Assembly (NCBI GenBank): GCA_949752735.1 | Contig: OX457036.1 | Location: 1,034,016 to 1,098,015, forward strand | Direction of reading: 5' to 3' | DNA length: 64,000 bases | Source of the DNA: Lumbricus terrestris | Taxonomy: Eukaryota > Annelida > Clitellata > Crassiclitellata > Lumbricidae | Shown: piece after piece, positions 32,962 to 44,533 of the stretch | How the letters are laid out: every line of letters begins with the position of its first letter | How positions within the stretch are numbered: the stretch's first letter is position 1 | Made by a program: the position numbers and the translations under genes | The notes under the pieces: generated by a model | The model's database searches: none | Seen by the model: only the letters and a program-made list of their open reading frames with translations | Told to the model about the DNA's origin: nothing

Positions 32962-35900
32962 TATTGAAATGAGAAATGCACTGGCACAAGCTGTCTCCCC
33001 CCCAAAAATCAACAGTAAGATACCTGACCACCCTATCTTTTTGTTTCTAAATTTTTATTTATAAATTTTTAATGGGGTTAGGGTTAGTTTAAGGGTTGGG
33101 GTCAGTATTAAAATTAAGGTTAGGGTTAGTTTTAGGGTTAGGGTTAGTATTAAAATTTTGGTTAGGGTTAGTTTTAGGGTTAGGGTTAGTATTAAAATTT
33201 TTTAGAAGGGCCTAAGGTCTATGGAAAAGTTAAGGTTAGGGTTAGTTGTAGGGTTAGGCTCAGTATTAAAATCTATATATCAATTTAATTTAATAAAATA
33301 AGTACACAATACAGAAACATACTAGCATAACTCTTCTAAGTTATAGAATTGACCGGTTGTAGAATTTACTGGTTTTGAAATTAACTGGTTGTAGAATTAA
33401 CTGGTTGTAGAGCTTCTTGATTGTAGAATTCACTGGTTGTAGAATTTACTGGTTGTAGAATTCACTGGTTGTAGAATTTACTGGTTGTAGAATTTACTGG
33501 TTGTAGAATTTACTGGTTTTGAAATTAACTGGTTGTAGAATTAACTGGTTGTAGAGCTTCTTAATTGTAGAATTCACTGGTTGTAGAATTTACTGGTTGT
33601 AGAATTTACTGATTGTAGAATTTACTGGTTGTAGAATTTACTGGTTGTAGAATTTACTGGTTGTAGATTTCCATTGTGTGGATATGATTGTAGAATTCCA
33701 TTGTGTGGATATGATTGTAGATAGCTCTCCAAAGTGTCTGGTTGTAGATAGCTCTCCAAAATGTCTGGTTGGTTGTAGATAGCTCTCCAAAATGTCTGGT
33801 TGTAGATAGCTCTCCAAGGTGTCTGGTTGTCGATGTATCAGTTGTAGTTATATCAATTGTAGTTATATCAGTTGTAGTCCAAACCGTGCGATTTTCATAA
33901 TACATGACGATAATTGCAGAAACGTTAATATCAGTTGTAGTTCAAACCGTGCGATTTTCATAATACATGACGATAATTGCAGAAACGTTAATATAATTGT
34001 ACAAATATACCCGACGTGGGCTCTCAAAAGTGTCTGGTTGTAGATGTATCTGGTTGTAGATGTATCAGGTCACCCTCCTCCTTTTATTCCAGGCTTGGGA
34101 CTGGCTCGACCAGATGCTGGGTTCGAGGCGGAGTTGCCTTGGTTAAGGTCAAAAGACTGTCATATTGGGATTTGGTGACCTGATTGGTAATAGAGTCAAT
34201 AATCGGCGTGCAAAAACGTCCAATTTCACAACACATGACGATAATTGAAGTACAAACCGTCCATTGGCGTGCAAAAACGTCCAAAGGCGTGCAAAAACGT
34301 ACGATAATTGATGACGATAATTGCAGAAACGTTAATATATTTACACAATACATGATAGGCGTAGATTTCCCTTGTGTGGATAATTGCAGAAACTTGCAGT
34401 CCAAACCGTGCGATTTCCATTGTGTGGATAATTGCAGAAACTTAGTCCATAATACATGACGATAATTGCAGAAACGTTAATATATTTACACAAATATACG
34501 CGATTTCAATAATATATGACGATAATTGCAGGAAAGTTAATATATCTACACAAATATACGCGACGTGGGCTCTCGTAAGGAGCTGATTTTAAATTTTAAG
34601 CTTAACGGACGTTGTGACGTCATCTAATGGCGGAAAAAGGGAAACAAATACAGTGTCCTCTAGCGAATAAATCAGCAGTTATACGAAATAATTGACAATA
34701 AGACAGTTATACGAAATTAAGCAGTTAATGGCAGTTATACGAAATTAGTTAATGGCAGTTGTCCGGAATTAAGGCAGTTATACGAAATTAAGGCAGTTAT
34801 ACGAAATTAAGGCAGTTATACGAAATTAAGGCAGTTATACGAAATTAAGGCAATGGCAGTTATATGAAATTAAGGCAGTTATACGAAATTAATTATACAA
34901 GTTAAAACTTCCACGATATTTACATCAGTTAATGAAAAAATTAGATAATAAGGCAGTTAATTATACTAAGGTCGTTTTATGAAATTACTTATACAAGTTA
35001 AAACTTTAGTTAAGCAGATCCCATTGGGGATTACACAATAATTTTACGTTAATTAATTATTTGTATCAGTTAAAGAGATCCCATTGGGGATTTGACAATA
35101 ATTTATAAGAGGTAGGCAGGGTCCAACCGAGATCGGGATAGAAGATCAGCAAGGCGCTGGCTCAGGTTAGTATTGAAATGAGAAATGCACTGGCACAAGC
35201 TGTCTCCCCCCCAAAAATCAACAGTAAGATACCTGACCACCCTATCTTTTTGTTTCTAAATTTTTATTTATAAATTTTTAATGGGGTTAGGGTTAGTTTA
35301 AGGGTTGGGGTCAGTATTAAAATTAAGGTTAGGGTTAGTTTTAGGGTTAGGGTTAGTATTAAAATTTTGGTTAGGGTTAGTTTTAGGGTTAGGGTTAGTA
35401 TTAAAATTTTTTAGAAGGGCCTAAGGTCTATGGAAAAGTTAAGGTTAGGGTTAGTTGTAGGGTTAGGCTCAGTATTAAAATCTATATATCAATTTAATTT
35501 AATAAAATAAGTACACAATACAGAAACATACTAGCATAACTCTTCTAAGTTATAGAATTGACCGGTTGTAGAATTTACTGGTTTTGAAATTAACTGGTTG
35601 TAGAATTAACTGGTTGTAGAGCTTCTTGATTGTAGAATTCACTGGTTGTAGAATTTACTGGTTGTAGAATTCACTGGTTGTAGAATTTACTGGTTGTAGA
35701 ATTTACTGGTTGTAGAATTTACTGGTTTTGAAATTAACTGGTTGTAGAATTAACTGGTTGTAGAGCTTCTTAATTGTAGAATTCACTGGTTGTAGAATTT
35801 ACTGGTTGTAGAATTTACTGATTGTAGAATTTACTGGTTGTAGAATTTACTGGTTGTAGAATTTACTGGTTGTAGATTTCCATTGTGTGGATATGATTGT

Positions 35901-38900
35901 AGAATTCCATTGTGTGGATATGATTGTAGATAGCTCTCCAAAGTGTCTGGTTGTAGATAGCTCTCCAAAATGTCTGGTTGGTTGTAGATAGCTCTCCAAA
36001 ATGTCTGGTTGTAGATAGCTCTCCAAGGTGTCTGGTTGTCGATGTATCAGTTGTAGTTATATCAATTGTAGTTATATCAGTTGTAGTCCAAACCGTGCGA
36101 TTTTCATAATACATGACGATAATTGCAGAAACGTTAATATCAGTTGTAGTTCAAACCGTGCGATTTTCATAATACATGACGATAATTGCAGAAACGTTAA
36201 TATAATTGTACAAATATACCCGACGTGGGCTCTCAAAAGTGTCTGGTTGTAGATGTATCTGGTTGTAGATGTATCAGGTCACCCTCCTCCTTTTATTCCA
36301 GGCTTGGGACTGGCTCGACCAGATGTTGGGTTCGAGGCGGAGTTGCCTTGGTTAAGGTCAAAAGACTGTCATATTGGGATTTGGTGACCTGATTGGTAAT
36401 AGAGTCAATAATCGGCGTGCAAAAACGTCCAATTTCACAACACATGACGATAATTGAAGTACAAACCGTCCATTGGCGTGCAAAAACGTCCAAAGGCGTG
36501 CAAAAACGTACGATAATTGATGACGATAATTGCAGAAACGTTAATATATTTACACAATACATGATAGGCGTAGATTTCCCTTGTGTGGATAATTGCAGAA
36601 ACTTGCAGTCCAAACCGTGCGATTTCCATTGTGTGGATAATTGCAGAAACTTAGTCCATAATACATGACGATAATTGCAGAAACGTTAATATATTTACAC
36701 AAATATACGCGATTTCAATAATATATGACGATAATTGCAGGAAAGTTAATATATCTACACAAATATACGCGACGTGGGCTCTCGTAAGGAGCTGATTTTA
36801 AATTTTAAGCTTAACGGACGTTGTGACGTCATCTAATGGCGGAAAAAGGGAAACAAATACAGTGTCCTCTAGCGAATAAATCAGCAGTTATACGAAATAA
36901 TTGACAATAAGACAGTTATACGAAATTAAGCAGTTAATGGCAGTTATACGAAATTAGTTAATGGCAGTTGTCCGGAATTAAGGCAGTTATACGAAATTAA
37001 GGCAGTTATACGAAATTAAGGCAGTTATACGAAATTAAGGCAGTTATACGAAATTAAGGCAATGGCAGTTATATGAAATTAAGGCAGTTATACGAAATTA
37101 ATTATACAAGTTAAAACTTCCACGATATTTACATCAGTTAATGAAAAAATTAGATAATAAGGCAGTTAATTATACTAAGGTCGTTTTATGAAATTACTTA
37201 TACAAGTTAAAACTTTAGTTAAGCAGATCCCATTGGGGATTACACAATAATTTTACGTTAATTAATTATTTGTATCAGTTAAAGAGATCCCATTGGGGAT
37301 TTGACAATAATTTATAAGAGGTAGGCAGGGTCCAACCGAGATCGGGATAGAAGATCAGCAAGGCGCTGGCTCAGGTTAGTATTGAAATGAGAAATGCACT
37401 GGCACAAGCTGTCTCCCCCCCAAAAATCAACAGTAAGATACCTGACCACCCTATCTTTTTGTTTCTAAATTTTTATTTATAAATTTTTAATGGGGTTAGG
37501 GTTAGTTTAAGGGTTGGGGTCAGTATTAAAATTAAGGTTAGGGTTAGTTTTAGGGTTAGGGTTAGTATTAAAATTTTGGTTAGGGTTAGTTTTAGGGTTA
37601 GGGTTAGTATTAAAATTTTTTAGAAGGGCCTAAGGTCTATGGAAAAGTTAAGGTTAGGGTTAGTTGTAGGGTTAGGCTCAGTATTAAAATCTATATATCA
37701 ATTTAATTTAATAAAATAAGTACACAATACAGAAACATACTAGCATAACTCTTCTAAGTTATAGAATTGACCGGTTGTAGAATTTACTGGTTTTGAAATT
37801 AACTGGTTGTAGAATTAACTGGTTGTAGAGCTTCTTGATTGTAGAATTCACTGGTTGTAGAATTTACTGGTTGTAGAATTCACTGGTTGTAGAATTTACT
37901 GGTTGTAGAATTTACTGGTTGTAGAATTTACTGGTTTTGAAATTAACTGGTTGTAGAATTAACTGGTTGTAGAGCTTCTTAATTGTAGAATTCACTGGTT
38001 GTAGAATTTACTGGTTGTAGAATTTACTGATTGTAGAATTTACTGGTTGTAGAATTTACTGGTTGTAGAATTTACTGGTTGTAGATTTCCATTGTGTGGA
38101 TATGATTGTAGAATTCCATTGTGTGGATATGATTGTAGATAGCTCTCCAAAGTGTCTGGTTGTAGATAGCTCTCCAAAATGTCTGGTTGGTTGTAGATAG
38201 CTCTCCAAAATGTCTGGTTGTAGATAGCTCTCCAAGGTGTCTGGTTGTCGATGTATCAGTTGTAGTTATATCAATTGTAGTTATATCAGTTGTAGTCCAA
38301 ACCGTGCGATTTTCATAATACATGACGATAATTGCAGAAACGTTAATATCAGTTGTAGTTCAAACCGTGCGATTTTCATAATACATGACGATAATTGCAG
38401 AAACGTTAATATAATTGTACAAATATACCCGACGTGGGCTCTCAAAAGTGTCTGGTTGTAGATGTATCTGGTTGTAGATGTATCAGGTCACCCTCCTCCT
38501 TTTATTCCAGGCTTGGGACTGGCTCGACCAGATGTTGGGTTCGAGGCGGAGTTGCCTTGGTTAAGGTCAAAAGACTGTCATATTGGGATTTGGTGACCTG
38601 ATTGGTAATAGAGTCAATAATCGGCGTGCAAAAACGTCCAATTTCACAACACATGACGATAATTGAAGTACAAACCGTCCATTGGCGTGCAAAAACGTCC
38701 AAAGGCGTGCAAAAACGTACGATAATTGATGACGATAATTGCAGAAACGTTAATATATTTACACAATACATGATAGGCGTAGATTTCCCTTGTGTGGATA
38801 ATTGCAGAAACTTGCAGTCCAAACCGTGCGATTTCCATTGTGTGGATAATTGCAGAAACTTAGTCCATAATACATGACGATAATTGCAGAAACGTTAATA

Positions 38901-38968
38901 TATTTACACAAATATACGCGATTTCAATAATATATGACGATAATTGCAGGAAAGTTAATATATCTACA
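32962..38968. repeat. Tandem array: 2.7 copies of a 2209-bp unit
   Basis: Copies start at 32962, 35171 and 37380; the third stops at 38968. Copy 1 differs from the others by a C/T at 34116 (against 36325 and 38534); I noticed no other change. The unit is a chain of short repeats: TTAGGG-like (33070-33260), CTGGTTGTAGAATTTA (33350-33670), GATAGCTCTCCAAA (33720-33830), GACGATAATTGCAGAAACG (33900-34560), GCAGTTATACGAAATTA (34670-34890). It also contains a family A fragment. Open frames (83, 74, 106, 91 codons) recur identically in each copy but have no domain or coding character. Confidence 0.95.
33065..33260 (+). repeat. TTAGGG telomere-like motifs in array copy 1
   Basis: Multiple GGTTAGGGTTAG strings separated by AGTATTAAAATT. 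The same block is present in copies 2 and 3 (from 35274 and 37483). It is interspersed, not a pure telomere tract. Confidence 0.85.
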
Positions 38969-39006
38969 GAAATTTTGGTCGGCAAAGAGTTGGAAAATTT
39001 CGTCGG
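38967..39006. repeat. 40-bp direct repeat, right copy
   Basis: Identical to 32922-32961. The array breakpoint has CA in common with it. Confidence 0.95.
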
Positions 39007-39059
39007 CGACAGAGTAGAATATGTATACAATCAACTCTCGTGGAATCCTCTTTCTGTCA

Positions 39060-39300
39060 GTCTCAAGAAAGAAAGATATTAAGAAGACGAAGAACAAGAA
39101 GAAGAAAAACAAGAAGTATAAGAGCAAGAACAAGAGGAGGAGGAGGAGGAGGAGGAGGAACAAGAAGAGGAATAAAAAAGAAAAGAAAAAGGACTACAAG
39201 AGCAAGAGCAAGAACAAGTGGAGAAGGAGGAGAAGAAAGAAAAAGAAGAAGAGGAGGAAGAAGAAGAAGAAAACGAAGAAAAAGAGAGCGCCCAAAAAGT
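39060..39300. repeat. AAG/GGA purine-rich tract
   Basis: AAGAAGAAG and GAGGAGGAG units; Lys/Arg-rich frames are artefacts. Confidence 0.9.
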
Positions 39301-39547
39301 GAGTTAAGTGGCTATAATGAACCAATGCGGTTAGTTAAAATGTTGCATTCTTCTAAATGTGTTGTGCGTATACCCTTGTGTAGGCTTATCTGTCTGTCTG
39401 TCTGTCCGGCTGGCTGTCTGATTGTCTTTATCAAGATCTATAAAGAGCTAAGTGAAATTAAGAAGCGAGGCATTAATGATTAATGTTAAGATATATATAA
39501 TAGAGCATCATCAATTTGACTGTAGATACTGGGAAGAATCTGCTGAC

Positions 39548-39675
39548 CTTGAAACCGATCAGACGAGTGTCTTTGAACTCGGATGCCTTCAGATTCTGCA
39601 GGACGTCACTGAGTTCGGCGATGTTGTCCTTCGATCGATGACATTTCTTATCGATCTGTATCGACAGATAATCAT
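39548..39675 (-). CDS. RhoGEF exon, region N-terminal to the DH domain
   Basis: Acceptor AAAAATTAG before 39675, donor GTCAGC after 39548. It encodes DDYLSIQIDKKCHRSKDN… through …FKDTRLIGFK, probably alpha-helical. It begins with two bases that complete a codon started in the 42823 exon and ends in phase 0, so both junctions are consistent. No named domain is recognised. Confidence 0.75.
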
Positions 39676-39724
39676 CTAATTTTTCACATCAACAGAACAA
39701 TGGGGTAAAAAGTGCATCGTAATC

Positions 39725-39795
39725 TAACTCTAATGGTTAGAGTGCTGGACTGTCACGCGAGAGGTCAGAGTCCAAGACCTCATTAGGGCAGATGT
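39725..39795 (+). repeat. tRNA-like SINE head, degenerate
   Basis: CTAATGGTTAGAGTGCTGGAC looks like a tRNA A box with D-arm; the B-box region (GAGGTCAGAGTCCAAGACC) is poor. A TAA tail follows at 39818-39860. More likely a SINE than a working tRNA gene. Confidence 0.45.
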
Positions 39796-39815
39796 TTATT
39801 TCAGAGTCTTCTACT

Positions 39816-39817
<2 letters not shown>

Positions 39818-39860
<43 letters not shown>

Positions 39861-39862
39861 TT
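39818..39862. repeat. AAT microsatellite
   Basis: Pure AATAATAAT run of about 14 units. Confidence 0.95.
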
Positions 39863-40719
39863 TTTCTTTAATTGAGCGCCTGCAAACGCACTGCGCTTTA
39901 TATTTACAAGTTATGCAGTAATCTTAATTAAACTTAACTGCTAACTGAACAGACAGCTTTGCAATTACACGGCGCTAATAGCAGCCTACAAAATATAATC
40001 CGCCCAACTCACTACCTCTCGCACTCTTGGCCAGCGTGTTAGCCATTACTTCACCGGCGCCACTTATTATGGCCAACTCAGCGAGAATGGGAATATGATC
40101 TTAAACTGTCGGTGAGGAGATAGGAAGGCGAGGGAGACGGCTAGTCATCTACACAGAGTATTAAGCATAGAGAATAATGGTTCACAGTTTCAAGGTCTTA
40201 TGTGCGGTCACCGCAGATGAAATTGACCATAGAGGATTCACAACAGAGTTATTTTTCGACAATTCTCAGACTGCAGAGCATTCACTATCCAGAGGATGGT
40301 CCACAGATTTCAATGTCTGCATTTAGCAGCTTTTTCTAAGACGGTGGTTTTCAGCAAATCACACCAACTCGGGTCGGTCAAATGACGTAGCGAAATCGAT
40401 CGCTAAGATCTCGGAAACAATAATTCTCCCGAAGTCTAAATCAGCTGGAGCGGAAGATCAAAGAGAAGAAGCGGTAAAGCTGCTGCATGACATAAAAACC
40501 GAATCCGTCGAACACGAGTTACATCGATGATATAGGCTAATATTTCTGAGTAGCAGCAATTCGTAGAGACGGCATCCGTTTGGATAATGATCACGTGACT
40601 CACGAATATACTTTACCCCGACGCACAGACCGAGGTCAATAGATAAATAAATGATATTTTAAAATAAATAAATGCATAGATAAATGCATATAATGAATAG
40701 CTCTGCGTCCGTACCTTAG
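39863..40719. other. RhoGEF intron, nothing recognised
   Basis: Apart from a LINE-tail-like GAGCGCC near 39873, no feature. Confidence 0.35.
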
Positions 40720-40798
40720 TGTCATGCAGTGCCAGTCCAAAGCCTGGACGAAGGAGGAGGGCGACGCTAATGACCTTTATTATTGCGCATTGACTTTT
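40720..40798 (+). repeat. Dispersed repeat family A, divergent copy
   Basis: CAGTGCCAGTCCAAAGCCTG, then ACGAAGGAGGAGGGCGACGC and TAATGACCTTT. Roughly 75-80% like the better copies. Confidence 0.65.
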
Positions 40799-42330
40799 TG
40801 CCGGACGATGTCGATTCTTACAGCCAATCATTGGTCACACAGGTGTATAGTGCAGACACTATACATGTACGTACATTGAAAAGTGCCTGATGGTAGGCAT
40901 CGGAATAAAAAAGTTCCAAGAGTTGCCGCACCCTCTGGTTTTACCGTACCCAGTGCATACCATATCATGCATGGTCATTGGTCAGTCTTATTGTGTAATC
41001 ACAGAGCATTTACCACAAAGTATTCACCACAGAGTATTCATCACCGAGTATTCTTTCGGGGTGCTATTTCAACAGTCTTAGCGCTTGATGGTAGAGTCCC
41101 GTTAATTAAGACATTCGCTATCATTTTTGCAGAAAAGTCTAAACCCAGCGTTGAACTGATTGACCATTTTGCGTGCAGTAAGCAATAGATCGCTGTTGTC
41201 TCTATAGACAGGGCGGATCCAAAGGGGGGCAATCCGTCCACGACCCCATTCAGAAATGTGCATAGGACGTCGTGCCCCTCCATTTGCTTTCAATCAACGA
41301 AGCGTGAAAAGGTGAGAGAGAAAAGTAGGATAAGACATAAATTATCTTATCATTGGTTTGAAAATGGTATATTATTTTCAAGATAATGAAAATTTCTGTA
41401 TCCGTCCCTGTCTACAGCCATGCTTCCTAGTCTATGTTGAAAGAAATGAGACGAATCATCCTACCAGCTTCAACAGCGAGAAGGCCGTCTTCAACTTCCT
41501 GTCTGAAAAGAAAGAGCACGAAAGCAGAATTCTATCTGACGTCTCCTCTCATCTGCTAGTGCATAATAATCGCGAACATAAGACTAAGCGTTAATGATTA
41601 CATGTATGTATGCATAGGCCTATATATTTATATATATATTTATATATGCATGCATGTGTGTATGTGTGTATGACATGTGTACAAATGTATGTAACGACTA
41701 TGTATTTATGCATATGTGTACAGATATGTGCATATCGACTTCGCCATCAGTTCACTCTGCCATCCTCTCTGGGAGTGTCATCTACATGTAGGCCTATCTC
41801 TCGCGTCTCAAAACAAATGCCTTTTCTCTCGGGCTGCACGCACTGGGAAAGCTTCTGAAAGGTTTTTGCTGCGAGAAGCGCTTTATAACTTTATAAGTGG
41901 TCAGATACAATACACTACAATTCAATGCAATATATCTATGTTAGATTATGTATGTATTCATGTAAGCTATGTTATGTGTTTCACAAATGCATTTTTACAA
42001 CTTCTCGAGTGTTATCTTTCAAATTTCAACCTATCAAATTTCAAAATGTTTTGTTTCTTGAACACTTGTATGACAGCATCATTACTTCAAGGCCACCGGA
42101 GTTTTTTGGTAGTTTGGTAGTTCTGCTTGGTTTGCGCACCATTTGTAACAATATCTGCTGATTATGTCCTGGTCAGCAATTCAGAACCGTCTTGGGCAAC
42201 TGGGATAAGCTGATTCAACAAAGTATACAGGCTAACTCTACTCCCGTCTCCAGTTATTCATTACGATATAACCCAGCGGCAGTAGAACTGAGTTGTTGAA
42301 CTTGATATATGAAGAAATCGTCATTGCAAT
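40799..42330. other. RhoGEF intron, no exon; small repeat scraps
   Basis: 41200-41290 has a GGGCGGATCCAAAGGGGGG piece like hAT MITE ends. 41620-41720 is TATA/TATG-rich. Short open frames of 60-134 codons have no domain. Confidence 0.35.
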
Positions 42331-42374
42331 AATTTTTAATTATATTTATTGAAATTTTAAACCACTCTTTTTAT

Positions 42375-42570
42375 CAGCACTGAAATAGTAGAGCCAGTTT
42401 GTAAAGATGACTTCTTAAAATGCTACTATTTCAATGTGGAAACTGAAAAATTATCATTGTAAGTACATTATTGAAGTCTTAGGCCATTATATACACTCTT
42501 AACAGCACTGAAACAGTAGAGCAATTTTGCAAACATTTGACAGTTTAAAATGTTGCTATTGCAATGAGGG
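42375..42570. repeat. Two tandem hairpin units (ACTGAAA.AGTAGAG … CTATT.CAATG)
   Basis: Each about 60-bp unit has inverted ends (ACTGAAATAGTAG against CTACTATTTCAAT); the second lies about 123 bases after the first. Likely a MITE pair. Confidence 0.55.
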
Positions 42571-42699
42571 AATTAAAAGAATTTATGACAAAAAGAAGGG
42601 ACACATCCCCTCTCCAAAGCCATATCCATCCTCTGCTTTGCGCTATACGCGCCTCGGCGATCTCCACTGCGCTCGTTTGCCCTACCCCAGAAACCCTGA

Positions 42700-42764
42700 T
42701 CCACAGAGGAGGGACTAGATTAAGCAGAGGAGGGACTAGATTAAGCAGAGGAGGGACTAGATAA
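42700..42764. repeat. Three copies of a 21-bp unit (AGAGGAGGGACTAGATTAAGC)
   Basis: Short perfect tandem repeat 60 bases from the donor at 42823. The Val-Pro-Pro-Leu-Leu frame is its translation. Confidence 0.85.
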
Positions 42765-42822
42765 AACACCGTATGATAATGGCATATAGTACAGAATAAG
42801 GGTGCATGAGTCTCGATCGTAC

Positions 42823-43022
42823 CCTGATCGGATGCCGAAATGAGGCTGGCTGTCGATTCTTTATATGCTTTGGTGTTTGCGAAGTCTGCGATTGTATTTC
42901 GTTTGAGGAGTGGCCTCACTGATGATGCTCCTTTTCGGCGGACATCGGAAGCCATCAGGTCCTCGAGGTCGACAGAGCTTCGTCGTCTTCGTCTACCTCG
43001 ATGGTCAGAGTTCAGCTGACCA
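42823..43022 (-). CDS. RhoGEF exon, N-terminal basic/Ser-rich region
   Basis: The acceptor is …AATGGCAGCAG with an upstream TTTATTTCTGTCTGTGTC tract; the donor is GTACGA after 42823. It encodes an Arg run (RGRRRRRSSVDLEDL) and a C-terminal part with KRNTIADFANTKAYKES. RRRRRSS looks like a basophilic kinase site or a nuclear/basic patch (inference). It ends in phase 1 and joins 39675 with an Asp codon split across the junction. Confidence 0.75.
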
Positions 43023-43095
43023 CTGCTGCCATTCACAGAGTGACACAGACAGAAATAAAGAAGACAGTGAAGCACATCTCCTCATCAAATAATAC

Positions 43096-43325
43096 GTGTG
43101 GGGCTCAGTGGTGTAGTGGTGGGTTCGGTGCCTTGGAGTCGGATGGTTTCCGATTCGAATCCACCTCAAGCGGCCGCGGAGGGACCTTGAGCAAGTCCTT
43201 CACTTGCAATTGCTCGCGCGCTTTGGCGTGAAACTCCGATGTAGTGTTCACGCTGTTGTCGGGAGCGCCTCTGAGTAGAGAACTTAAGAGGCGCTATATC
43301 AAATGCGTGAAATAAAAAAAGAAAA
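43096..43325 (+). mobile_element. tRNA-derived SINE, complete copy
   Basis: Head GGGGCTCAGTGGTGTAGTGG with A box, B box GATTCGAATCC, a body shared with the two minus-strand copies, and a 3' tail TTAAGAGGCGCTATATCAAA ending in an A-rich run. This orientation and tail define the family. Confidence 0.9.
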
Positions 43326-44137
43326 TAATGAACAGCTGCACACCAAATTCAGAATGTTTATTTCTTACTGTTTAACGCTACTCTGTCATATCACATGTGA
43401 ATAGTGTTGACTGGCAGAATGTGACACGAATGTGACTGAAGTTCACACTGTGGACACGAAGGTGCTTAAAATGTCAACAGCAACTAAAAATAAGTCAATG
43501 CACCTTATCGGCTGTTTCTAAAGCATATGGAACTTAGCGCGCACTCATAGCCTATACATCTCATCTATAGTTGTCCAATGAGAGGAGTTTGAATCATTTC
43601 GCAAGAATTACCTTCTGTTAAAAACAAATTTGCTTTAAAATAGTTTCGTCAATAAAATATGTCTTTTCAAGTTTTCAGTGTTATTAATTGGTTAGGCTAT
43701 GCATGTGTGACTTTAAAATCTGCTGTTATCTGTTAAAGCATATTTTTAAAATTAATGTAGGCCGACGTTCTAAATGCAATGTGTGTATGTAATGTGTGTG
43801 CTCATGTCAGATGCAAATAAATGCTGCAACTTACTTACTTACCTACATAAATGTTATTTAATTTAGACCTAGTAACATGTACGGGTTGTGTATTCAGTTA
43901 CTATTTCACTGATTGTTATTTTCCCCTTTCAGATTGCTAAATCTGGATCGAGTTATAGTGAAGCAATAAAAATGATCCTCAATAATTCAGGTTCACTCTT
44001 CCGCTGCACTTGCTCGTAGGCATCGACTCTAAGACACGACAGCTGCGAAGTGTATGCATATTACTCCATTATCTATAATTTCTAATGATATTAAAAATTA
44101 TAATAATTTTGTTGTGTGTATAGTCGATGAGACAGAC
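43326..44137. other. RhoGEF intron, mostly unique
   Basis: A possible additional coding scrap on the minus strand at about 44014-43980 (VDAYEQVQRKSEPELL after CTTAG) has no fitting donor, so it is not called. Confidence 0.35.
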
Positions 44138-44199
44138 CTGATGTCGCTTTCATCACATGAGGTGGTTGGCGAAAGGTCCATACCGTCCAATCCAAGACT
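44138..44199 (-). CDS. Candidate upstream exon of the RhoGEF
   Basis: A strong acceptor with a pyrimidine tract (TTTCTTGCCTGCAG) precedes 44199. The 62 bases read SLGLDGMDLSPTTSCDESDI and end at CAG|GTCTGT in phase 2, exactly what the next exon (43022) needs. The composition (Ser/Asp/Glu-rich) suits a linker. No domain supports it, so this is the weakest exon of the chain. Confidence 0.45.
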
Positions 44200-44239
44200 C
44201 TGCAGGCAAGAAACAATTCTTCAACGCAGGCAGATGAAT

Positions 44240-44300
44240 AGACATAAAATAATAATAATAATAATATAAAAAAAAAAATAATAATAATAATAATAACGCT
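44240..44300. repeat. AAT/TAA microsatellite
   Basis: AATAATAATAAT runs, with another at 44440-44470. Confidence 0.9.
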
Positions 44301-44533
44301 GTGGCTTTCACAGGGTCTTTTATTAAGCCCTTCATTTACATGGATGAGGGTGGTTGGACTCGCAAAAATTCACACAGCTTTTGTTCTGTTTGTCTATTTG
44401 GAATATTTGTTGAAACAATAGAAATCATGAAATAATAATATAAACAAATAAAATAATAATAATAATAAATATATAAGAGTGCCGCTGTGGCGTCCAGGTC
44501 AAGGCCAATGGCTCTCATGGACTTTCTTGCTCC

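Larger units (their letters stand above)
12113..44199 (-). other. Gene span: multi-exon Dbl-family RhoGEF (DH-PH), about 909 codons seen
   Basis: Fourteen coding segments on the minus strand join in compatible phase: 44199-44138, 43022-42823, 39675-39548, 32291-32133, 31830-31735, 25591-25490, 24571-24455, 23706-23532, 21970-21855, 20876-20810, 19883-19801, 19293-19146, 14191-13932, 13126-12113. The product has an N-terminal Ser/Arg-rich region, a full DH domain (conserved regions 1-3), a PH domain and a Gly/Ser/acidic tail. DH-PH proteins load GTP onto Rho-family GTPases at the plasma membrane or cytoskeleton. The wording of the DH (PMQHCTKVPLLL) and PH (MYMFLFDDILLLTR) segments reminds me of the PLEKHG group, but I cannot fix the subfamily. 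The true 5' end is not identified. Confidence 0.85.

Noticed and set aside
33654..38877. Repeated open frames of 83, 74, 106 and 91 codons in the 2209-bp array
   Set aside because: They recur because the DNA recurs; both strands are open, the content is made of short repeats and no protein pattern is visible.
39725..39795. Functional tRNA gene
   Set aside because: The anticodon arm and B box do not pair properly and an AAT tail follows; a SINE head is more likely.
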